Source: Sphingobacterium puteale (GTDB lineage: Bacteria > Bacteroidota > Bacteroidia > Sphingobacteriales > Sphingobacteriaceae). From it: a stretch of 64,000 nucleotides of DNA. The notes beneath the pieces are model-generated. The model saw nothing but the letters and a program-made list of their open reading frames with translations, ran no database searches and had not been told where the DNA came from. Location: positions 1-64,000 of the forward strand of contig NZ_RBWS01000025.1 of the NCBI RefSeq assembly GCF_003627955.1. The letters are read 5' to 3'. Shown one piece after another: positions 42,333 to 51,400 of the stretch (the stretch's first letter is position 1; every line of letters begins with the position of its first letter). A program made the translations under genes and the position numbers.

Positions 42333-44696
42333 TTATTTCTTGTTCCAAAATTTCCACCAGGGCTGTTTCTCTTCTTGCCCATAATCTCCATAACCATAGC
42401 CGTAGCCATAGCCATAATTTTGCTGATAGCCTCCTTTGGCCTGAATATCATTGACCACAAACTGTATGGGCTTGATTTTTCCTTTCTTTTCCAGGTCGTT
42501 CGGAATAAATAGCTGCTCCTTGAAAGTGAAGTCTTGGCGGATAATATAAAGACAGACATCGGCATAGCGATTTAATAGTTGTGCGTCAGTAACTAGTCCC
42601 ACGGGCGGAGCATCGATGAGAATGTAATCGTAACGCGCTTTTAGGCTGTTTATCAGATCTGCTGTTCGCTGAAGTATCAACAATTCGGCGGGGTTAGGGG
42701 GAATAATTCCGGCCTGAATAAGATCCACAAGCTCATGCTTGCCTGATGGGGTAATGATTTCATCTATTTCCATGTCGGGACGGACGACATAGTGCGAAAA
42801 CCCTTTCCCTGCGTCAATGGATAATTTGGAAGTTAAAGTGGGTTTGCGAAGGTCAAGCTCCATCAATACCACGCGTTTGTTTAGTAAGGCCAGTGTGACG
42901 GCTAGGTTCAAAGCAATGTACGACTTCCCTTCACCGGACATGGAGGAGGTAAATAGGATGGTTTTGCCGCCCTGCAATACAAATTCCAGATTGGTCCGCA
43001 ATGCCCTAAACTGTTCGGCTATAGGTGATCTTGAAGTCTTGGTGATCACAACCTGCTCATGGCTTTGGTTGTGCGCGATTGCTCCCAGGACGGGCAGATT
43101 GCTCCGGCTCGTAATATCTTCTATCGAACGAATACGTACATTAAGCAGGTCTTTGAGATAAATAATTCCTAATGGCGTGATCAGGCCTGCTAACAATCCT
43201 AATACGTAGATAAGTTTTTTTTTCGGGGCGATGGGAAATTCATCTGCCTTGGGTGAATCAATTACTTTGGCATTGGCGACGTTGGCTGTTCGGCTGATAG
43301 CTGTTTCTTCCCATTTTTGTTGTAGAAATATATATTGCTCCTGTTTGATCTGCTGCATTCGCGTAAGATCAATAAATCCGCGCTCGATGGTAGGTACTTC
43401 TGAAAGTTGATTTGTCAGCAAGTCGCTTCTTTGCTGCTGTTTATTTCGTGATAGAGCCAGTTGTTGCCTTGTATTTTGAATATTGGCAATCATATCTGCA
43501 CGCAGGCCCTGCAATTGTTTGTCAATATTTTGAATAATCGGGTTATTGACCGTATTGCCCAATAGTAATCTTTCACGCTGCAAGACCAGCTCATTGAAGC
43601 GCGGGATCAGCGTGTTGAAGGAAATATCTTGAGGGATAATGGATGCCGGCACTATCCGTGGATTGCTACTGTCTTTAAGGTATTTGCTGATATCATCTAG
43701 TATGGCAAGCTGCGTTTCAGCTTCGGCGAGAGATTTGTTATACTCTGAGGAGGTATGCAAGAGGATTTTGCTCTGCTCGGAGATGTCAGCCAGACGGGCA
43801 TTCTTCTTATAGCCGGATATTTTATTTTCTACTCCCGCAAGTTCCTGTGTGACAAATTTAAGTCGTGCATTGATGAAAGAAAGCGTCGAATCAGCAACTG
43901 CATTTTTATCATGCAAATTTCGTTCTATATACTTTTGAATCAAGGTCCGCAAGACCTGTTCGCCACGCTGGGCAATGCCGTGATTTAATGTTAGGTCTAT
44001 AGTGGATACATTTTTATTAGTAACTTCAATGTTGAGCGATTCTGCTAGACTTCCGACCGCTTTTCTAACGGGGACGATAGAAAAGCCAAAGGTCATCCCT
44101 TCGGCGGCAGGATATTCTTTTTTGTGCAGGGTCACGGTACCTACGCTGGGCAAGCGAAAGGCCCGGTCGTAGCTGATGCGAAAGCTGGTGTCCGCATTGG
44201 ACAATTCGACGGTTTTGCTGTCAATTAAAAGGGCCTTAAGGCTGATGCCGTCAAGAATAGAGTCCGGGTTTGAAAGTAGTTGAAGATCAATGGGGGCCAA
44301 CATGACTGGAGCATTATGCACCTGTCCGGCGTTGAAATAGGTGATATAGGTTTTTTCGGCGAGCACCGCTTCGCGAAAAAGATCGGCCGTTTTTAATACC
44401 TCTACCTCATTGTCGACAGAATTTTTTGCACCCATAAGGCTTGAAAGGTCCAGCAAGGCTGAGGGTTCCACCATTCCGCCCTTTTTATCGTCAGATACAA
44501 GCAATTTGGCCTTAATGGTGTAGGTGGGGTTCGTATACCGAAGGTAGAGATAAGCCAGGCTTAATCCGAGGAGCGCACATAGGGCAAACCAATACCAATT
44601 GCTATAGAGTCGCCGAATAAATTGTATCAAATCACGATTGTCCGATTTGGTGTCTTCAAAAGTTAATTCGTCTTCCCAGTCGTTTATTTTCTTCAT
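42333..44696 (-). CDS. Wzc-type polysaccharide co-polymerase/tyrosine autokinase
   Basis: 787 residues. Two membrane helices (about 38-56 and 515-535) flank a periplasmic Wzz-like domain with coiled coils. The cytosolic kinase domain has Walker A SSMSGEGKS (near residue 585), Walker A' VVLMELDLRKP and Walker B YILIDAPP. The C-terminus ends in a tyrosine cluster (NYGYGYGYGYGDYG) for autophosphorylation, then a basic WWKFWNKK tail. It controls chain length and export with Wza, and is reset by the CpsB-type phosphatase two genes upstream. Confidence 0.95.
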   Translation of the reverse strand: MKKINDWEDELTFEDTKSDNRDLIQFIRRLYSNWYWFALCALLGLSLAYLYLRYTNPTYTIKAKLLVSDDKKGGMVEPSALLDLSSLMGAKNSVDNEVEVLKTADLFREAVLAEKTYITYFNAGQVHNAPVMLAPIDLQLLSNPDSILDGISLKALLIDSKTVELSNADTSFRISYDRAFRLPSVGTVTLHKKEYPAAEGMTFGFSIVPVRKAVGSLAESLNIEVTNKNVSTIDLTLNHGIAQRGEQVLRTLIQKYIERNLHDKNAVADSTLSFINARLKFVTQELAGVENKISGYKKNARLADISEQSKILLHTSSEYNKSLAEAETQLAILDDISKYLKDSSNPRIVPASIIPQDISFNTLIPRFNELVLQRERLLLGNTVNNPIIQNIDKQLQGLRADMIANIQNTRQQLALSRNKQQQRSDLLTNQLSEVPTIERGFIDLTRMQQIKQEQYIFLQQKWEETAISRTANVANAKVIDSPKADEFPIAPKKKLIYVLGLLAGLITPLGIIYLKDLLNVRIRSIEDITSRSNLPVLGAIAHNQSHEQVVITKTSRSPIAEQFRALRTNLEFVLQGGKTILFTSSMSGEGKSYIALNLAVTLALLNKRVVLMELDLRKPTLTSKLSIDAGKGFSHYVVRPDMEIDEIITPSGKHELVDLIQAGIIPPNPAELLILQRTADLINSLKARYDYILIDAPPVGLVTDAQLLNRYADVCLYIIRQDFTFKEQLFIPNDLEKKGKIKPIQFVVNDIQAKGGYQQNYGYGYGYGYGDYGQEEKQPWWKFWNKK

Positions 44697-44762
44697 ATAA
44701 ATGATAGTTAGAGCGTGTAAGTTTAGTAGTTGAATGAAAATGCAATGATGGATTTGAATACA

Positions 44763-45572
44763 TCAATTTATACGGGTGAATACGACGACTAATAAAGATA
44801 GAAATGAACCTACCAGTGCAAAAGTTTGCGTCCGTGAAGCATTATTCATTGCTGCTTTGCCTTTTCCGGGCTCCACATAGATTACATCGTTTTGTTTCAG
44901 ATAGAAATATGGAGAACTAAAGAGCTTACTGTCGTTAAGATTGAGCCGGACGAGTTCTTTTTGTCCATCGTGATCCCGCGCCAAAAGTACGTTGTCCCTA
45001 CGGCCATAAATGGTCATATCCCCTGCTAGTCCCATCGCGTCAAGAATGGTGACTTTCTCATTGGGTAAACTATAGGTCGCTGGTCTGGTGACCTCCCCCA
45101 GGATAGTGACTTTAAAATTGGCGAAGCGCACAAGCACATTCGGGTCGTTATAATATTTTTTTGCCAGATTGGTGATCTTTTCTCTGGCCTGAAAGGTGGT
45201 TAATCCCTTAACATAAATATCACCCAACAGGGTAATATTGATATAACCGTTTTTGTCAACCAGATAACCCGATATCAGTTGATTGCCCACGTTGCTGGCT
45301 GAACTGGCCCCCACAGCCTGTACAGGTGTGGCCTGATTGGAAATGGCCGCCGAGGCGGGATCTGAGGTCTGGACCGTAATATTTAATATATCATCCTGTT
45401 GGATGGTGGGATCTGTAAAGGCTGTTGATGCACGCAATAAGCGGATTGAATCGGCCGGAAGATCGTTAAAGTAAACCGTTTTTTTTACAGAACAGGACTG
45501 TAATGAAAAAAGGGTAAGTAGTAGATATAATAAATACTGGGGGTTGTGTAAATGGGTTTTAGGAATACTCAT
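44763..45572 (-). CDS. Wza-type polysaccharide export lipoprotein
   Basis: 269 residues with a lipoprotein signal (TLFSLQSC, Cys27), the Poly_export domain (DILNITVQTSDPASAAI to LVDKNGYINITLLGDI) and an SLBB domain (FKVTILGEVTRPATYSLPN). A C-terminal helix (about 245-265) could be the outer-membrane segment. It is shorter than E. coli Wza (about 380 residues), as is common in Bacteroidota. It forms the export channel with Wzc. Confidence 0.94.
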   Translation of the reverse strand: MSIPKTHLHNPQYLLYLLLTLFSLQSCSVKKTVYFNDLPADSIRLLRASTAFTDPTIQQDDILNITVQTSDPASAAISNQATPVQAVGASSASNVGNQLISGYLVDKNGYINITLLGDIYVKGLTTFQAREKITNLAKKYYNDPNVLVRFANFKVTILGEVTRPATYSLPNEKVTILDAMGLAGDMTIYGRRDNVLLARDHDGQKELVRLNLNDSKLFSSPYFYLKQNDVIYVEPGKGKAAMNNASRTQTFALVGSFLSLLVVVFTRIN

Positions 45573-45606
45573 GTTGATCGTGTTGTATGTGTTGTAGAAT
45601 TGTAGT

Positions 45607-46362
45607 TCATTGTTGTAGAACAGCTTGTACCTGTTCTCTTATTTCTTGGTTTTTTACCCTGCAATCTTTAAATAAAGTGTTGATATTGTGTGTTGTATAG
45701 TACTGTTCCAGTACCTTGGTATGTTTGCTATGGTGCACATCGGTACCAACGAAATCGATAAGTCCAGCATCAATCAAGTGTTTGGCCGCTGTTTTTTCCC
45801 GGGAGCCGTAGTATCCGGTGGGGGATAGCAGGTTAAGCTGCAGGTAACATCCACGATCACGCAATCTTTTGATATTTTCTATGGAACCATGGAAGTAGAT
45901 ATAGCGTTCCGGGTGAGCCAATATGGGTTTATAACCCAAGGTCAGCAGCTTAAAAATATCCTGATCGATGGTTCGGCTTTCGTGGATGTAGGACATTTCT
46001 ATTAAGATGAAATTCCCGGGAAGTGTCAGCAATTCCTGTTCATTCGCGTTGGATACGATGGAATGAAAGTGGCTGTCAACCATATATTCTGCTGCGTAGC
46101 CCCCACTTACAGTATGCTGTTGCTGTAGGGTTTGGTATGCAGTTGCAATAGACGCGGGGGTATTGGGATGTACTTCCTGATATACATGCGGCGTAAAGTA
46201 GAATGTGGATATGCCTAGCTGCATGAGTGAATCCAATAAGGCTATGCTTTGGGCAACGGATGTACTACCATCGTCTATTCCCGGGAGTATATGTGAATGA
46301 ATATCAGTCCCCAGCCATTCTAAATTATATTTCGAAGTATTGCGCTTAAAAAAATGCCACAT
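45607..46362 (-). CDS. CpsB/YwqE-type PHP-family tyrosine phosphatase
   Basis: 251 residues of the PHP fold. Metal-binding motifs are DIHSHILPGIDDGS at the N-terminus, FYFTPHVYQEVHPN, ILAHPERYIYF and the terminal FVGTDVHHS. Such enzymes are manganese-dependent and dephosphorylate the Wzc tyrosine kinase, cycling it during polymer export. It lies between the priming transferase and the wza gene. The gap of 135 bp to the priming transferase contains a strong hairpin. Confidence 0.93.
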   Translation of the reverse strand: MWHFFKRNTSKYNLEWLGTDIHSHILPGIDDGSTSVAQSIALLDSLMQLGISTFYFTPHVYQEVHPNTPASIATAYQTLQQQHTVSGGYAAEYMVDSHFHSIVSNANEQELLTLPGNFILIEMSYIHESRTIDQDIFKLLTLGYKPILAHPERYIYFHGSIENIKRLRDRGCYLQLNLLSPTGYYGSREKTAAKHLIDAGLIDFVGTDVHHSKHTKVLEQYYTTHNINTLFKDCRVKNQEIREQVQAVLQQ

Positions 46363-46399
46363 CTGTTTATTTGTTTTTGATTACTCCGTGAACCTGAGG

Positions 46400-46451
46400 A
46401 TTGTAGAAATACCCGGCCGGAGCGACCGGCCGGAATATCTCCCTACAATCA
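46400..46451. other. Long GC-rich hairpin inside the EPS operon
   Basis: GATTGTAG (46400-46407) pairs with CTACAATC (46444-46451), and inside it CCGGCCGG (46414-46421) pairs with CCGGCCGG (46427-46434) around AGCGA. The structure is symmetrical, so it forms on both strands. There is no T-run, so it is more likely an mRNA processing or stability element than a terminator. It stands out because the region around it is AT-rich. Confidence 0.7.
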
Positions 46452-46497
46452 CAAGTCAACACTTGAGTTCTTTGATATTTTAATTTGTATATTGATT

Positions 46498-47916
46498 TTA
46501 AAATGCATTTTCTTCTCCTTTAATCATGTTGATCGCTGTCATGCAGACAATCTTAAAATCCAACATGGCAGACCAGTTGCTTAAGTAGTCCAGGTCGTAT
46601 TCCACTCTTTTTGCCATGAGCTGTGGGTCTTTTGTTTCGCCACGATATCCGTTAACCTGTGCCCAGCCTGTAATACCAGGTTTGACAAAATGACGTACCA
46701 TATAATGCTGAATTAGTTTGCTATAGTGTTCGGTATGTGAAAGCATATGCGGTCTTGGCCCGACGACACTCATCTGTCCCAGAAAGACGTTGATAAATTG
46801 TGGGAATTCGTCAAGATTGGTCTTTCTGAGAAAGCGTCCAATTGGCGTGATGCGGCTGTCATCTTTTGAAGCCTGTTTGGCATGGGAATCTTTATTCTGA
46901 ACCATACTCCTGAACTTGAAACAATCGAAAGATTTATTGTTGCGGCCAGAACGGGGCTGTCTGAAAAAGATGGGGCCGGGACTTTGTATTTTAATAATAA
47001 TGCCAACTAAAGGAATCATCCAGCTTAAAATAAAGACCATGACAAAGGATGAAATCAAAAGGTCAACGAAACGCTTTTTTAACCTGTTTTCCATGGATGA
47101 CATGGGCTCTTCATGCGATTTTAGCACCGGAAGCTGCATGGTTAAAGGTTCTTGACGGCCGTTCCCATACGCAATGTTGGCGGTAATAGTAGGAACAAAA
47201 TTGAGCTGTACACATTGGTGATCTGCAGCTAGGATGAGTTCTTGACTACAGTCTGTAATATCATTTGAACCAATGAGAAATACATCGTGAATACCCGCTT
47301 TGGAAACTTCTTCAAAGTAGCGCTTAAAGATGTCAATCTTTTCTTCTTTACTGAGGTCTTTTTCGTCCGATTCAAAGGGAATCGTGTCTACTGTGTAGAA
47401 AGCGTTTTGCCTAGAGAAAGCGGCTGCAATATTGTCTAGATTTTCATAGTGGCCGATCAAAGCTACTTTTTTATTCCAGTTAAATCGTTTTGGCAATTTA
47501 ACATAAATGTAAGTGAGCAAAAATCGGGAAATCAAACAATACACAAAAACGATGATCGTAAGGGAAATCAGAAAGGAACCGATGCCAGTAAATGGGTGTG
47601 CTAAAAGTGCGTAGCCTGAGAAGACTATCATCAAGGCTGTTGCAGTTTTCAGGGTGGCTCTGTAGATGCGCTCAATGTGCTCGATCGTGGCATCATTATA
47701 CAGATGGTGGATGAGCGATAGTGCTAACGCGGCTAGATTGAACATGGCCCAGAATGAATAGTAGTTACTTGAAATGACCTCCTCTGTGTCAATGAATCCA
47801 TTAGCTGTGCTCCATGAATTTACAAGTAAAAAAGACAAATTTAAGCAAATGGCGTCTGTTATTATAAGTAACATTTTAATACAAGTTAACGCACGGTTTT
47901 GAACATATTTTAGCAT
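46498..47916 (-). CDS. Undecaprenyl-phosphate sugar phosphotransferase (WcaJ type)
   Basis: 472 residues: four or five N-terminal membrane helices, a Rossmann-like middle domain (KRFNWNKKVALIGHYENLDN), then the C-terminal bacterial sugar transferase domain starting KRFVDLLISSFVMVFIL with SPGPIFFRQPRSGRNNKSF, SVVGPRPHM and PGITGWAQVNGYRGE. It primes synthesis by moving a hexose-1-phosphate onto undecaprenyl phosphate. It is the first gene of the cluster, after a long non-coding leader. Confidence 0.95.
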   Translation of the reverse strand: MLKYVQNRALTCIKMLLIITDAICLNLSFLLVNSWSTANGFIDTEEVISSNYYSFWAMFNLAALALSLIHHLYNDATIEHIERIYRATLKTATALMIVFSGYALLAHPFTGIGSFLISLTIIVFVYCLISRFLLTYIYVKLPKRFNWNKKVALIGHYENLDNIAAAFSRQNAFYTVDTIPFESDEKDLSKEEKIDIFKRYFEEVSKAGIHDVFLIGSNDITDCSQELILAADHQCVQLNFVPTITANIAYGNGRQEPLTMQLPVLKSHEEPMSSMENRLKKRFVDLLISSFVMVFILSWMIPLVGIIIKIQSPGPIFFRQPRSGRNNKSFDCFKFRSMVQNKDSHAKQASKDDSRITPIGRFLRKTNLDEFPQFINVFLGQMSVVGPRPHMLSHTEHYSKLIQHYMVRHFVKPGITGWAQVNGYRGETKDPQLMAKRVEYDLDYLSNWSAMLDFKIVCMTAINMIKGEENAF

Positions 47917-48714
47917 AACACTGAATAATTAGTAAATTCAATGGATGATAAGGTTGTCTTTGAAAACTATCACGATAGATGTAACAACTAGTGTATTTAA
48001 TATTGTATAAGGGTGTTGAATTTCCTTATAGCGTATTTGAATAAACTAATGTTTTAAATGTCTTAATTTTTGAAAATAAGATTCGTTCCGGTGATTTTAA
48101 TTTTCTTAGTTAGCCATATTATCCAAAATAATTTTTAGCCTGCCTCTTTGATTTATTAGTGACAGGTGCTTTGCAGTTTCCCGCGTACTCAGTGTTGTTT
48201 GTAGATTGTAGATCTAAGTTTGATCATTTATGTACAAATCGCAGGCCAATTATAGGTGTATTTGGTTTTTTTAATCGGTTAATTATTGAAAAATAATGTT
48301 TTTTATTGGTTTGTAGTGTTTTAATTGTTTGAAAAATATAAAATTTTTATTTTTTATTTGTTTTTATTGGAAATATTGTATTGAAAATAGGTCAGTTGTT
48401 TAAAAATTGTATAAAAAAATGGATGTATATTCATTTGTTTGTGTATAATATCTAAATTTTATTTAAAAAAAATATGGAATGTATCTATTTTAATGTTTTT
48501 ATAATTGTTTTATGACTTTTTTTACGATTAAATAATGTGTTTACTGTGTATTGATGGTATTTTATTTATTATTTGTGTTTTTATTGAATTTTATTTGTCT
48601 TTTTTTTAGAAATATAGTTATTTGTGTGTTTCTTTTACCCAAAGGTCTGGTCGGTTTTTTTAAATGATTCTGATTTCCGGCTGTTCTATTCATAAAAAAC
48701 GAAAGGAAAATCTT
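47917..48714. other. Long AT-rich region between the EPS operon and csbD-like gene
   Basis: About 800 bp without a gene, extremely T-rich between 48240 and 48640. It must hold the divergent promoters of the EPS operon (minus) and of the CsbD gene (plus). I could not identify a convincing TAnnTTTG box for either. No tandem repeat or stable hairpin was found. Confidence 0.5.
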
Positions 48715-48918
48715 ATGAGCGAATTAACTTGGAAAGGCCGTTGGAAGGAAATCAAAGGTAAGGTGAAACAACAATATGCTGATCTTACGGATGATGATTT
48801 ACTTTACGCTGAGGGTAAAGAAGATGAGTTGGTAGGAAAGCTTCAGAAGAAGACTGGTAAAACACAAGATGAGGTGAATAGTTGGCTGACGGATTGTAGA
48901 AACAAGTGTTTTTTTTAA
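48715..48918 (+). CDS. CsbD-family stress protein
   Basis: 67 residues: SELTWKGRWKEIKGKVKQQY, then DDDLLYAEGKEDELVGKLQ and KTGKTQDEVNSWL is the CsbD signature throughout. The start at 48715 is preceded by AAAGGAAAA; an in-frame upstream ATG at 48664 adds 17 non-conserved residues. CsbD proteins are small, hydrophilic and induced by general stress; their molecular role is unknown. Confidence 0.9.
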   Translation: MSELTWKGRWKEIKGKVKQQYADLTDDDLLYAEGKEDELVGKLQKKTGKTQDEVNSWLTDCRNKCFF

Positions 48919-49110
48919 TAATCTGAATAGGTAAGCGGTTTCGCTCTTGCTGTTTCTACAAAAACTTGATTCAACTTGTGTGATTCTGTACTTCTGGAAA
49001 TAGAATGTTGATGTTTATATAAGATATTTATCAAATGACGAGAAATATCACCGCTATTCAGACGAAAATCTATAACTTTAGTAAAGAACTTTAATATAAA
49101 ATCCAAAGGC

Positions 49111-50424
49111 ATGAACCACCATAATTTTATGAGCGCCATTGATCAGAGCATTTCTGAAGGCGTTAGGAGAGGTATACTTCATCTGACCCAAGAGGGCAAT
49201 CTCGCAACCGACAATTTGATCCAAATTAATGGCTCCGAATTAGTGAACTTTACTTCTTGTAGCTATCTGGGACTGGAACACGATGAACGTCTAAAAAGCG
49301 CTGCCATAGCTGCCGTGGAAAAGTATGGTGTACAATTTTCTGAATCGAGAGCATATGTGTCCATCGATTTATACCGGGAATTGGAGCAGTTGATGAGTGA
49401 GATTTTTGAAGCTCCCACTATTGTTGCTCCTACGACGACACTCGCGCATTTGTCTGCAATCCCTGTAATCCTGGATCCAGAAGATGCGGTCATCGCTGAT
49501 CAGCAACTTCATAATTCAGTATTGAGCGGTATAAATGTATTTAAGGCAAATTGGCCAATCCACTTTGAAGTCCTTCGCCATAATCGTTTAGATGTCTTGA
49601 AAGAACGCATCGAAGCACTGCAAAAAACGTATAAAAGGGTTTGGTATTTTGCCGATGGGGTGTATTCCATGTTCGGTGATCGCTGTCCTGCAAATGAGAT
49701 CTTTAATTTGTTGGACTCCTTTCCCGTATTTCATACGTATATCGACGATGCACACAGTATGAGTATATTGGGCAAAAACGGAAAAGGATATATACTTAGT
49801 AACCATACTATACACGAGCGGATGATTGTAGCCTCATCGATGGCCAAAGCCTTTGCTACAGGTGGAGGTATTTTGGTTTTCCCGAATAAGGAAATCGCCA
49901 GGAGGGTGCGCGCCTGCGGGGCACCGTTCAATTCCTCCGGTCCTTTGCAGCCAGCGACCTTAGGTGCTGCGGTTGCCTCTGCAAAAATCCATTTAACGGA
50001 CGAAATATATGTGCTGCAAACTGAACTGGCAAATAGGATAAAATACGCAAACTCATTATTTAAAGCCACCTCATTGCCATTAATTTCGAATTTTGATTCG
50101 GGGATATTCTTCGTTGGTACTTCAAGGGCCGAGCTGGCATATAGTATTATGGAAAAAATGATTAAGCGCGGATTTTTGTTGAACATCGGAGTATTTCCCG
50201 CTGTATCCAAAAACCATTCAGGCATAAGATTTACAATGACAACACTGCAGTCCTATGATCAGATAGAAAGAATGATAAAAACGCTGAACGAAGTATTTTT
50301 TGAAACTTTAGGCGAGCATCAATATTCGGTCGATCAGATTTATAGCGCATTCAAGGTTGTCGCCCGTCTGGAGGATCGTGCAACCGGCGAATTCATTAGC
50401 GAGTATAGCGCTGGAAAAGAATAG
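49111..50424 (+). CDS. Alpha-oxoamine synthase-like PLP enzyme
   Basis: 437 residues of the fold-type I, 8-amino-7-oxononanoate synthase-like family: NFTSCSYLGLEHDERLKSAA at the start, TYIDDAHSMSILG (the cofactor aspartate and histidine) and the PLP lysine K246 in ASSMAKAFATGGG. Family members condense an amino acid with an acyl thioester (biotin, haem, sphingolipid, sulfonolipid or CqsA-type signal synthesis). The lysine loop is SMAKAF rather than the usual TLSKAF, and about 40 extra C-terminal residues follow the normal end. It stands alone, without biotin genes or an acyl carrier protein. Substrate not assigned. Confidence 0.85.
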   Translation: MNHHNFMSAIDQSISEGVRRGILHLTQEGNLATDNLIQINGSELVNFTSCSYLGLEHDERLKSAAIAAVEKYGVQFSESRAYVSIDLYRELEQLMSEIFEAPTIVAPTTTLAHLSAIPVILDPEDAVIADQQLHNSVLSGINVFKANWPIHFEVLRHNRLDVLKERIEALQKTYKRVWYFADGVYSMFGDRCPANEIFNLLDSFPVFHTYIDDAHSMSILGKNGKGYILSNHTIHERMIVASSMAKAFATGGGILVFPNKEIARRVRACGAPFNSSGPLQPATLGAAVASAKIHLTDEIYVLQTELANRIKYANSLFKATSLPLISNFDSGIFFVGTSRAELAYSIMEKMIKRGFLLNIGVFPAVSKNHSGIRFTMTTLQSYDQIERMIKTLNEVFFETLGEHQYSVDQIYSAFKVVARLEDRATGEFISEYSAGKE

Positions 50425-50534
50425 CATATACAATGGCATTTCTGCTAAAAAGAAAAGTTGGAGGGCATAGATCTTATAAACGGGCGATGTCCTCTTATGA
50501 ATTTCTGGAATTATACTGAGAATATACGGTTTGC

Positions 50535-51200
50535 TTATCCGGCAGGCTCTTCGACCGAGTTATAGGCCCACCCTAAAATGTTCTTGATTGAAGCTTTGAT
50601 CCTGTTCAGCCCTTCAGGGGTGGAGATATCGATTTCACAGACGGTACTTTTGGTATGTGCCGAGTGGAGAACAATATAATAGATGCCTGCAACCAGAATA
50701 GTAACAACAGCCCTGAGGTCGAGATCCTTACCTTGAAGTTCTTTATCTGCAAAGGCAAAGAAAAGAGCACTCATCTTTTCCCGTTCCTGCGAAATCTCAG
50801 ACATTAGTGCAGATTCCTCGCAGATCTGCCAGGCCAAAATCTTTTGCATTTCGGTATTGGTAAGAAAATCTTCCAGTTGATTTAATAATAAAGATTCTAA
50901 AAACCCCCGTGACCCCACCTCGGGCGCATTACCAAAATATCCAACAGCGTTAATCGTTGCAGAAAGCCAATAGTCTTTGCCTTTGATGTAAGTTTCTACC
51001 AAGTTGTCGAGCGTCCCGAAGTATAGACCGATGAGCTTGCGGTCGACACCGGCCTCCTTTGAAATATTTGCGATCGTAAGCCCTGAATAACCTTTTTCTT
51101 CAAGTACTTTGCCAACGGAAGCAATTAACTTCCCCATGGTTCGTTCTTTATTATTTTTTTCTCCTTGATATTTTTTTCTCGACTGTTGTTTATTGGTCAT
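50535..51200 (-). CDS. TetR/AcrR-family transcriptional regulator
   Basis: 221 residues. After a basic N-terminal tail the helix-turn-helix is VLEEKGYSGLTIANISKEAG followed by VDRKLIGLYFGTLDNLVETY. The remaining helical domain would bind a ligand. It converges with the alpha-oxoamine synthase gene (110-bp gap). Its ligand and targets are unknown; the oxoamine synthase gene is one candidate. Confidence 0.9.
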   Translation of the reverse strand: MTNKQQSRKKYQGEKNNKERTMGKLIASVGKVLEEKGYSGLTIANISKEAGVDRKLIGLYFGTLDNLVETYIKGKDYWLSATINAVGYFGNAPEVGSRGFLESLLLNQLEDFLTNTEMQKILAWQICEESALMSEISQEREKMSALFFAFADKELQGKDLDLRAVVTILVAGIYYIVLHSAHTKSTVCEIDISTPEGLNRIKASIKNILGWAYNSVEEPAG

Positions 51201-51344
51201 AATACTGCTTGAAATCGAATGATTTAAAGATTGATATCAAATATAAAAAAAATTAACTTAGCATACGGTTAATTCGTTAAATAGGTGTAGGTTATTTAAA
51301 CGTGCGGTTATAAAAAATGCTGCATATAACGTTGAGTAGTATCG

Positions 51345-51388
51345 TAACCATACTATGTTTCCATCTTTTGAAAAACATAGTATGGTTA
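51345..51388. terminator. Perfect 16-bp inverted repeat between tetR-like and ompA-like genes
   Basis: TAACCATACTATGTTT (51345-51360) is exactly repeated in inverse at 51373-51388 around a 12-base loop. It is 12 bp past the stop of the OmpA-type gene (minus) and 145 bp upstream of the TetR gene. The likeliest role is the 3' terminator of the OmpA gene, though its T-run is poor; a regulator site is the alternative. Confidence 0.6.
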
Positions 51389-51400
51389 AACAAGAATCAT

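Noticed and set aside
42380..42425. Repeated ATAGCC/ATAACC units as a CRISPR or microsatellite
   Set aside because: They encode the tyrosine-glycine tail of the Wzc kinase, an expected feature of the family.
48240..48660. T-rich region as a possible replication origin
   Set aside because: No DnaA-box cluster or dnaA/dnaN-type neighbours; low GC alone is not enough.
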